DNA of 5,321 nt from Planctomycetota bacterium (GTDB taxonomy: Bacteria; Planctomycetota; Planctomycetia; Isosphaerales; Isosphaeraceae): contig JAKBCQ010000263.1 in NCBI GenBank assembly GCA_021807585.1, positions 1 to 5,321 of the forward strand, read 5' to 3'. Both the position numbers and the translations under genes were made by a program. Below, piece by piece: positions 1 to 5,321 of this stretch. The stretch's first letter is position 1; every line of letters begins with the position of its first letter. The notes beneath the pieces were generated by a model that had not been told where the DNA came from, searched no databases, and saw nothing but the letters and a program-made list of their open reading frames with translations.

Positions 1-2
1 GG

Positions 3-1328
3 ATGGAATTCAGCCTGCCCGGCAAGGTTCCCGCGGCGTTCGGCGTCGAGCCCGACAAGGGATGTCCGTTCGATTGCGGTCTTTGCACCGAGCACGAGCA
101 GCACACGTGCGTCGGCCTTGTCGAGATGACTTCGGCGTGCAATCTCGAATGCCCGATGTGTTACGCATCGAGCGGACCCGGCGGCAAGCACTTAAGTTAT
201 GACGAATGCACACGTTCGATCGATCGACTCGTGGCGGTCGAGGGACGAGCCGAGGTCCTTCAGCTTTCCGGAGGCGAGCCGACGATCCATCCCGATTTTC
301 TTCGTACGCTCGCGTACGCGTGCGCTCAACCGATCGATATCGTGATGATCAACACCAATGGAATACGTTTGGCGCACGACGCCGATCTCGTCGCCGCGAT
401 CGCCGAGTACAAAAATCGGATCGAGATTTATTTTCAGTTTGATGGATTCGGCGAATCGGCTTCGCGAACCCTTCGCGGCGAGTCGCTCGTCGCGACCAAG
501 CTGCGCGCGATCGAGGCGCTCGGCAGGCGTGGAATTCGCGTCACGCTCGTTTGCACGCTTCAGCCGGGGGTGAACGAAAACGAGATCGGCGCAATCGTCA
601 AATTTGGACTTGAACGGCCGTGGATCACGGGAATCTCGTTTCAGCCCGCGACATACTCGGGTCGATATGTTTCTCCCGCCGATCTGGAAAATCGAATCAC
701 GTTCCCCGACGTCGTTCGCGCGATCGTCGACCAGACCGACGGAATCTTCCGCGAAACCGATTTCCTGCCGCTTCCGTGCGCGCACCCGAACTGTCATACG
801 CTTACGTACGCGTTCCGCACGCAAGGACGCGTCGTCCCGCTTCCTCGATTTATCGACGTGCGCAACCATCTGGATATTCTTGCCAACGGGATCGTCTTCT
901 CGCGGAATCGGGCGCGCGATTTGATCGAAACGTATCTGGGGAAGCTCAATTGCTGCGGGCATGAACGCAACCCGAACGCGGCGAACCGATCGACCTCGAC
1001 GGTCGCGAACGCGAACGACTCGCCCCCGGTCGATCTCATTCCGTTCGATTCAGGCGGGGAAATGAACCTTGGCGAAGCCGCGGCCGAGTTCTTCTCCCGC
1101 GCACTCGCCGAACGGCTTTCGCCCGAAGACGTTTTTCGGATCACGATCACGTCGTTTCTCGATGCGTTTAATTTCGACGTTCGAAGACTGATGAAGTGTT
1201 GTATTCATCATGTATTGCCGAGCGGGCATGTGATTCCATTTTGCGCGTACAACGTGCTGTATCGCGAGGGGCGCGCCGTTCTTCCCGCGCTTCGTGGAAT
1301 CGTCCCCGCGGCGATCCCCGTTCGGTAA
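3..1328 (+). CDS. Radical SAM protein, MJ0619/tetraether synthase (Tes)-like, probably 5'-partial
   Basis: A radical SAM enzyme: it should bind a [4Fe-4S] cluster and cleave S-adenosylmethionine to start radical chemistry. The canonical CX3CX2C is C46-C50-C53 (CNLECPMC), followed by GGEPT at 90-94, IYFQFDG at 142-148 and FQPATYSGR at 213-221. A second CX3CX2C lies just upstream (C21, C25, C28), then H31 and C36. Further Cys groups are at 259/264 (PCAHPNCH), 317/318, 399/400 and 414 (IPFCAYN), suited to auxiliary clusters. This layout, with LDAFNFDVRR near the C-terminus, matches the archaeal family holding MJ0619 (pterin methylation) and Tes (C-C joining of lipid tails). Those proteins run to about 500 residues with an N-terminal rubredoxin-like Cys segment; only 20 residues precede C21 here, so the ATG at base 3 may be internal and the gene may begin outside the window. 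Residues about 321-345 form a polar, low-complexity linker. Family placement is firm; the substrate is unknown. It probably shares a transcript with the Lgt-like gene. Confidence 0.9.
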   Translation: MEFSLPGKVPAAFGVEPDKGCPFDCGLCTEHEQHTCVGLVEMTSACNLECPMCYASSGPGGKHLSYDECTRSIDRLVAVEGRAEVLQLSGGEPTIHPDFLRTLAYACAQPIDIVMINTNGIRLAHDADLVAAIAEYKNRIEIYFQFDGFGESASRTLRGESLVATKLRAIEALGRRGIRVTLVCTLQPGVNENEIGAIVKFGLERPWITGISFQPATYSGRYVSPADLENRITFPDVVRAIVDQTDGIFRETDFLPLPCAHPNCHTLTYAFRTQGRVVPLPRFIDVRNHLDILANGIVFSRNRARDLIETYLGKLNCCGHERNPNAANRSTSTVANANDSPPVDLIPFDSGGEMNLGEAAAEFFSRALAERLSPEDVFRITITSFLDAFNFDVRRLMKCCIHHVLPSGHVIPFCAYNVLYREGRAVLPALRGIVPAAIPVR

Positions 1329-1390
1329 AATCGAGAAATCGCCGACCACGAAGAGCGACGATCCGACACACGCAAGCGAACCCAAATCAC

Positions 1391-2125
1391 ATGTATCGAT
1401 CGGCGTATCCCTGGGTGATGCTGGCTTCGATTGCGACGGGGGCGTTGCTTTATCGCCGATCGCGGTCGGCTTTGGGGTTGACCGCGCGGGAGCGGCTTGC
1501 GATCGGCGTGGGGGCGTTTTGCGGAGCGATGATCGGCGCGAAGGCGCCGTTCGTCCTCGCCGATTGGCACGGGCTCTTAAGCGGGAGCGCGTGGTTCGAG
1601 AACGGTAAGACGATCGTCTTTGGCATCGTCGGCGGCTACTTCGGCGTCGAGACGGCCAAGAGGATTTTCGATATTCGCGTCAAAACGGGCGATTCGTTCG
1701 CGGTCCCCGTCGCGGTCGCGGTCGCGATCGGCCGATTGGCGTGCTTTTGCGGCGGATGCTGTTACGGAGTCGCCGCGAAGCTCCCTTGGAGTTGCGATTT
1801 CGGCGACGGAATCCGCAGGCATCCCACCCAGCTTTATGAATGCATCTTTCACCTTGTCGCCGCGGCGGCGCTCGCGCGGCTTCAAAGCCGGGGCGTGTTG
1901 CGCGGTCAGCTCATTAAACTTTATATCCTTAGTTATTTGGTTTATCGATTTATCACCGAGTTTATTCGCCCCGAGCCCGTTTTGGCGTTGAGTTTAACGG
2001 CGTATCAATGGGGTTGCCTGGCGCTCATCCCCGCGTTCGTGTATCTGTGGGCGCGCGACGCCGCGAAGTTCGCCGCGGGAAATCATAATATTAACGATCG
2101 TTTTACCATGACTCGCGAGCCGTGA
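1391..2125 (+). CDS. Lgt-family (prolipoprotein diacylglyceryl transferase-like) membrane protein, atypical active site
   Basis: A 244-residue polytopic membrane protein of the Lgt family; true Lgt moves diacylglycerol from phosphatidylglycerol to the lipobox Cys of prolipoproteins. Family marks visible here are GR at 114-115 in the signature region, HPTQLYE at 144-150 (Lgt has HPSQLYE) and YRFITEFIRPEP at 185-196, matching the C-terminal Arg/Glu motif. Hydrophobic stretches lie near 5-21, 36-57, 74-90, 103-126, 150-164, 174-192 and 203-220. Two things differ from genuine Lgt: the segment that normally carries the essential His (FHGG) reads IVGGYFG at 79-85, and the usual GRxGNFxNxE signature reads GRLACFCGGCCYG, with four Cys at 118, 120, 123 and 124. 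It is also shorter than E. coli Lgt (291). It may therefore be a paralogue using phospholipid for another transfer. The ATG at 1391 is chosen because no plausible start codon lies between the preceding stop and it; no Shine-Dalgarno is visible. It sits 62 bases after the radical SAM gene on the same strand. A GTCGCG run near 1710-1726 encodes a Val-Ala repeat. Confidence 0.87.
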   Translation: MYRSAYPWVMLASIATGALLYRRSRSALGLTARERLAIGVGAFCGAMIGAKAPFVLADWHGLLSGSAWFENGKTIVFGIVGGYFGVETAKRIFDIRVKTGDSFAVPVAVAVAIGRLACFCGGCCYGVAAKLPWSCDFGDGIRRHPTQLYECIFHLVAAAALARLQSRGVLRGQLIKLYILSYLVYRFITEFIRPEPVLALSLTAYQWGCLALIPAFVYLWARDAAKFAAGNHNINDRFTMTREP

Positions 2126-2127
2126 AG

Positions 2128-2155
2128 CCGATCACGAGAAGAGTTTCGTGATCGG
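2128..2155. terminator. Hairpin at convergent gene junction, candidate bidirectional terminator
   Basis: CCGATCACGA (2128-2137) and TCGTGATCGG (2146-2155) are perfect inverted repeats around an 8-base loop. Two inner pairs (one G-T, one A-T) could shrink the loop to four bases, and two outer pairs (G-T, A-T) could lengthen the stem. It lies just after the Lgt-like stop (2123-2125) and overlaps the last codons and stop (2132-2134) of the DUF1501 gene arriving from the other side. Neither strand has a T-run after the stem, so it is not a textbook intrinsic terminator. It could also stabilise 3' ends, or partly reflect coding sequence. Confidence 0.5.
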
Positions 2156-3529
2156 TTCGCCCGCGGCGATCGGCAACGGCCGACCGAGCGTATCGCGGAC
2201 CTCGGTCGCGGGATCGATTCCAAGAGCCCAGAACATCGTCGCGGCGATGTCGTCGGGGGTGACGGGATCGGACGCGGGATATCCCCCCTGACGGTCGCTT
2301 GAACCGTACACCGCGCCGCCGCGAACTCCCCCTCCCGCGAGCAGCACCGTGTAACAGAAAGGCCAATGATCGCGGCCGTTCCTGCCGAACTTGGGATCGT
2401 CGCGAATCCGCGGCGACCTGCCGAACTCCCCCATCCAAACGACAAGCGTCTCGTCGAGCAATCCCCGCGACGCGAGATCATTCAGAAATGTCGGCAGAGT
2501 TTGATCGGTCGACGGCAGCAGGCGATCTTTGAGCTCGCTGAAGTTGTTCGCGTGGGTGTCCCAGCCGCCGTTTCCCTTGCCGCCGATCGACGCCGAGTAA
2601 TACACGGTGACGAACCGCACCCCCGCCTCGATCAGCCGACGCGCCAGCAGGCAGCTCTGCCCGTACGTCGTCCTGCCGTATTCGTCGCGCAATTTGGGAT
2701 CTTCAAGCGATAAATTGAACGCTTTTTGAACCTTGGGTGAAGCGAGCATCGCGAGCGCGCGGTCGTAAAACGAATCGACGCCTCGCGCCGAGGCCGACCA
2801 GTTGAGCATATCAGCCTGTTCATCGATCATACGCATGAGCGTACGTCGATCATCGAGTCTGCCGAGCGAGAGCGATTCGGGAAGCGTCAGCTCGGGGAGC
2901 TTGAATCCGCCGGAATTCGGATCTTCGCCGATAAAAAACGGGTCGAACGCCTTGCCCAGAAAGCTCGCGGTTTGCCCGGGGGTGACGCTCCCGTCGCGAA
3001 GCCGATACGGATACGAAACGAACGACGGAGTCGCGGGATCGTCCGCGGGACGAAGCCTCGCGGCGACCGCGCCGTACGCGGGATAAAGCTCCTGCGTATC
3101 GCGAAGCCGAATGTCGTCGAGCGGCGGCTTGTGCCCCGTCAAACTGTAATACGCGGCCGAGTTATGATTCTTCGTGGTATGATGCACGCCTCGCAGTTGC
3201 GCAACTTGATCAAGAACTTTTGACATCTTTGGTAAATGCTCGGTCACGCGCACTCCCGGAATCGCCGAGGCGATCGGCGAAAATTCGCCGCGGATCTTCT
3301 CGGCGGCGTCGGGCTTCATGTCGAAGGTGTCGATGTGCGAAGGACCGCCGAATTGATGAAGCAGGATCACGTGCTTCGCCTTGGGGCGCGTCCCGCTCAA
3401 ACGAGCCGACCCCTCGGCGCGCAAAACGCGAGCAAGGTCCAACCCCGCGAATCCCGCCGCCCCGGCGCACAATAAACTTCGCCGCGTCAGCCGCCGCGCC
3501 GATCGGTAATCGTCACAAGATACATTCAT
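2132..3529 (-). CDS. DUF1501 domain protein with twin-arginine-like N-terminus
   Basis: A 465-residue DUF1501 (PF07394) protein, related in fold to sulfatase/alkaline-phosphatase enzymes but of unestablished function. Residues 12-36 (RR..TRRSLL, then a small-residue hydrophobic stretch and LARVLRAE) look like a twin-arginine export signal, suggesting it is folded before export. The family start motif FGGPSHIDTFDMKP is at 60-73; later come LRGVHHTTKNHNSAAYYSLTG, then GGWDTHANN, VVWMGEFGRSPR and GRDHWPFCYTVLLAGGG, where the conserved Asp/His residues could bind metal. The C-terminal DPVTPDDIAATMFWALGID and LGRPLPI are also typical, and the length is normal. The ATG at 3529 is preferred over an in-frame TTG at 3547 because GAGGA lies 8 bases before the ATG. 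It follows the DUF1549/DUF1553 gene by 48 bases on the same strand, the usual arrangement in planctomycetes, and so is probably in one operon with it. Identification is firm; the biochemical role is unknown. Confidence 0.95.
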   Translation of the reverse strand: MNVSCDDYRSARRLTRRSLLCAGAAGFAGLDLARVLRAEGSARLSGTRPKAKHVILLHQFGGPSHIDTFDMKPDAAEKIRGEFSPIASAIPGVRVTEHLPKMSKVLDQVAQLRGVHHTTKNHNSAAYYSLTGHKPPLDDIRLRDTQELYPAYGAVAARLRPADDPATPSFVSYPYRLRDGSVTPGQTASFLGKAFDPFFIGEDPNSGGFKLPELTLPESLSLGRLDDRRTLMRMIDEQADMLNWSASARGVDSFYDRALAMLASPKVQKAFNLSLEDPKLRDEYGRTTYGQSCLLARRLIEAGVRFVTVYYSASIGGKGNGGWDTHANNFSELKDRLLPSTDQTLPTFLNDLASRGLLDETLVVWMGEFGRSPRIRDDPKFGRNGRDHWPFCYTVLLAGGGVRGGAVYGSSDRQGGYPASDPVTPDDIAATMFWALGIDPATEVRDTLGRPLPIAAGEPITKLFS

Positions 3530-3537
3530 GTTCTTGG

Positions 3538-3542
3538 TCCTC
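3538..3542 (-). promoter_or_regulatory. Shine-Dalgarno site for the DUF1501 gene
   Basis: GAGGA on the minus strand, followed by an 8-base spacer to the ATG at 3529. It decides the start: the upstream in-frame TTG (3547) would place this motif inside the coding region. It is the only clear Shine-Dalgarno among the gene starts visible in the window. Confidence 0.7.
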
Positions 3543-3564
3543 GGCAAATCGATACATCTTATAT

Positions 3565-3592
3565 ATGATATTCTTAATTAATGCCTGAGCAA
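3565..3592 (-). promoter_or_regulatory. Possible weak promoter in the AT-rich gap before the DUF1501 gene
   Basis: Reading the minus strand, TTGCTC (3592-3587, matching the first three bases of TTGACA) and TATCAT (3570-3565, five of six to TATAAT) are 16 bases apart. They fall across the end of the upstream gene and an AT-rich stretch (about 3551-3580) that stands out in this GC-rich DNA. It could give the DUF1501 gene its own transcript besides readthrough. AT-rich spacers yield such matches by chance and planctomycete promoter consensus may differ, so this is weak. Confidence 0.2.
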
Positions 3593-5321
3593 GAATTCTT
3601 TGCTGTTGATGATCGCCCACGCGACGTCCTCCCACGCGCGGCGGCGCGACGATTCTCCCCGCGATTCGACGTAAGCTTTCACTCCGGCTCGCTCGCGGTC
3701 GGTCGGGAACCGCGCCAACGACGCGAGATAAAGTTCGTCGACGATCGCTCCCGAATCGCCCGCTTTGCCGATCAGCCGACCGATCCGGTTCGATTCGGCT
3801 TCAAGCATCGCGCGGATCGACTTGCCGTTGATCAACTGAAAAGCCTGCGCCAGCGTCGTCGATTCCGATCGCTCGCACTCGCACGTCAGCAATCGATCGG
3901 GCTTGCCGAACGTTCGCAGGAACGGGTCGTTCCAATCGACCCCGGGGAACTGCACGGCGCGGATCGAACGGGGGGCGCCCGAAAGATCGTGCGGCCGGTC
4001 CAAAAACGATGCGACCGAATCGAGCAGAACCTCGGCGGGAAGCAACTTCACCTGCGCCCGCGCGAAATTCGCCTCGTCCCCCTCGTTCGTCGGCTCGGGT
4101 CGAGAATCAAGCTGATAAACACGCGATTTCATGATTGTCGCGACGAGCGGTCGAAGCCTCATCCCGTCGTGTTTCAGCGATTCGGCGAGCGCATCGAGCA
4201 GCTCGGGGTTTGAAGGAGGATTTGAATCGCGAAAGTCGTCGACGGGATCGACGATCCCTCGACCGAGCAGATGAAACCAAACGCGATTCGCCATGTTCCT
4301 CGCAAATTGTGGATCGTCGACCGTCAGCCGCCGCGCCAACTCGATCCGCGCGTCGGGCGCCGAATCGTCATTTTGCGATATGTATGCGCCTTCTGTTTTG
4401 GACGCGTCCGCCTTGATCGCCGCGATCGATTCCCCCGGAAGCTTGGGTTCGAGCATCGCCCCCGAACTCGGCTGAAGCATCCGCGCGGCGCCCTCGAGAT
4501 AAACGATCTCGTCGCCGTTGATCTCGTGTTTGTCGAGATCGTCTTTGCGAATGTTGTTTACATCTTTGCGCTTAACCGCGGCGAAATACGCCGCGAGGCC
4601 GTAATAATCGTTTTGCGTCCAGATATCAAACGGGTGATTGTGGCAGCGGGCGCATTGGAGACGGTAGCCGAGGAAAACCTGGCCCACGGTTTCGGCCGCG
4701 GTCGTCGGATCGCGATTGGTGCGATAAAAATTCGCCGCGGGATCGCGCCACGTCGATCCCTTGGCGGTGATGATCGACCGAGCGAAGACGTCGAGAGGAA
4801 CGCCGGAATCGATCTGATCGCGAAGCCAGCGCTCGAAGATCCAGACCCCCTTCTTCCCCATCGTCTTCTCTTCATTGCGTAAAAGATCGGCCCACTTCAG
4901 CGCCCAGAAATCGGCGAACTCGGCTCGACGAATCAAACGATCGATCAGCTTGGATCGCTTGTCGCGATCGTGATCGGTCAAAAACGCCCGCGCCTCTTCA
5001 GGGGAGGGGAGGGCGCCGATCGCGTCAAGATACGCGCGGCGGAGGAAAACCGAGTCGGTCGCAAGCTGAGACGGAGCCATGCGCAACGATTTCAATTTCT
5101 TGAAAACAAGCTCATCAATAAAATTGACCACGGGAGGGTTCGGCCACGAGAAATTCGGCCGATCCGCCAGAAACGCGAGCCGCGAAACGCCTCGACCCTG
5201 CAGATAACGGACCGCGATCGTCGTCTCGCCGGGTCCGCGCGTCTCGACCAATCCCGCGGCGGAGACCGAAACTTTGGTCGGGTCGGCGACGTCGTACGAA
5301 GCCTCGGCCGTGACGTCGCGC
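3578..5321 (-). CDS. Big_2 / DUF1549 (PSCyt2) / DUF1553 (PSD1) protein, 5'-partial
   Basis: The reading frame stays open to the right edge, giving the last 580 residues of a longer protein whose start is not in the window. Residues about 1-45 (RDVTAEASYDV, then VSVSAAGLVE and a Gly-rich strand) look like the end of a bacterial Ig-like Big_2 domain. From about 61 (PPVVNFIDELVFKKL) runs DUF1549/PSCyt2, including FLRRAYLDAIGALP and, at residues 223-227 (bases 4654-4640), CARCH, a CxxCH motif of the c-type haem kind followed by NHPFDIW. Residues about 330-580 are DUF1553/PSD1, with NRVWFHLLGRGIVDPVDDFR, then SNPELLDAL, TCECERSESTTLAQAFQLING and the terminal INSKEFLLRH. Such proteins are usually large and exported in planctomycetes, often with an N-terminal cytochrome-like domain upstream of the Ig-like part. 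Whether CARCH carries haem is unproven, since it is conserved in the family without a shown cofactor. It lies 48 bases upstream of the DUF1501 gene, its common partner. Function is unknown; a link to extracellular polymer use is only conjecture. Confidence 0.94.
   Translation of the reverse strand, partial: RDVTAEASYDVADPTKVSVSAAGLVETRGPGETTIAVRYLQGRGVSRLAFLADRPNFSWPNPPVVNFIDELVFKKLKSLRMAPSQLATDSVFLRRAYLDAIGALPSPEEARAFLTDHDRDKRSKLIDRLIRRAEFADFWALKWADLLRNEEKTMGKKGVWIFERWLRDQIDSGVPLDVFARSIITAKGSTWRDPAANFYRTNRDPTTAAETVGQVFLGYRLQCARCHNHPFDIWTQNDYYGLAAYFAAVKRKDVNNIRKDDLDKHEINGDEIVYLEGAARMLQPSSGAMLEPKLPGESIAAIKADASKTEGAYISQNDDSAPDARIELARRLTVDDPQFARNMANRVWFHLLGRGIVDPVDDFRDSNPPSNPELLDALAESLKHDGMRLRPLVATIMKSRVYQLDSRPEPTNEGDEANFARAQVKLLPAEVLLDSVASFLDRPHDLSGAPRSIRAVQFPGVDWNDPFLRTFGKPDRLLTCECERSESTTLAQAFQLINGKSIRAMLEAESNRIGRLIGKAGDSGAIVDELYLASLARFPTDRERAGVKAYVESRGESSRRRAWEDVAWAIINSKEFLLRH

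Noticed and set aside
192..962. Minus-strand open frame of 256 codons antisense to the radical SAM gene
   Set aside because: It is rich in Arg and Asp with no recognisable motif, and it lies opposite a gene with clear conserved motifs. Long antisense frames are expected in GC-rich DNA.
1196..1390. Upstream extension of the Lgt-like gene to a GTG at 1196
   Set aside because: It would overlap the radical SAM C-terminus by over 130 bases and adds an Arg/Ser-rich segment unlike Lgt; the ATG at 1391 begins directly before the first membrane segment.
1329..1390. Promoter or terminator between the radical SAM and Lgt-like genes
   Set aside because: I see no convincing -10/-35 pair, inverted repeat or T-run in these 62 bases; co-transcription is simpler.
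1690..1730. Short GTCGCG tandem repeat as a possible regulatory or slippage repeat
   Set aside because: It is imperfect, only about three units long and encodes a Val-Ala run in a membrane helix, so coding bias is enough to explain it.
3530..3547. TTG start at 3547 for the DUF1501 gene
   Set aside because: The GAGGA site with ideal spacing to the ATG at 3529 lies inside this extension, so the ATG is the better start.
3581..4213. Plus-strand open frame of 210 codons opposite the DUF1553 region
   Set aside because: The peptide is Arg-rich and of low complexity with no family signature, while the minus strand matches DUF1553 over the whole stretch.
4271..4882. Plus-strand open frame of 203 codons opposite the DUF1549 region
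   Set aside because: Composition is that of a shadow frame and the opposite strand carries PSCyt2 motifs including CARCH.

Overview
The window looks like chromosomal DNA of a GC-rich bacterium, most likely a member of the Planctomycetota. The main reason is the minus-strand pair of a DUF1549/DUF1553 protein followed by a DUF1501 protein, a gene pairing characteristic of that phylum and its relatives. Coding density is high. No tRNA, rRNA, CRISPR array or mobile element is visible, and no stretch over 300 bases lacks a gene.

Left half, plus strand (about 1-2125): a radical SAM enzyme of the MJ0619 / tetraether synthase (Tes) type, probably cut off at its N-terminus by the window edge, is followed after 62 bases by an integral membrane protein of the prolipoprotein diacylglyceryl transferase (Lgt) family. 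The second protein keeps the Lgt fold motifs but has lost the catalytic histidine region and the Asn-containing signature, which is replaced by a Cys-rich sequence. Together they look like a two-gene unit. Both families have lipid-linked members, so a role in membrane-lipid modification is a reasonable but unproven inference.

Right half, minus strand (5321 down to 2132): the upstream gene, running off the right edge, encodes a bacterial Ig-like (Big_2) segment, a DUF1549 (PSCyt2) domain with a CxxCH motif and a DUF1553 (PSD1) domain. After 48 bases comes the DUF1501 gene, which has a clear ribosome binding site and a twin-arginine-like N-terminus. The two are probably co-transcribed and probably act outside the cytoplasm; their biochemical function is not established.

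The two gene pairs converge with only six bases between stop codons. A strong hairpin with a 10-bp perfect stem spans this junction and could end transcription from both sides. Throughout the window the palindrome CGATCG is far commoner than base composition predicts.
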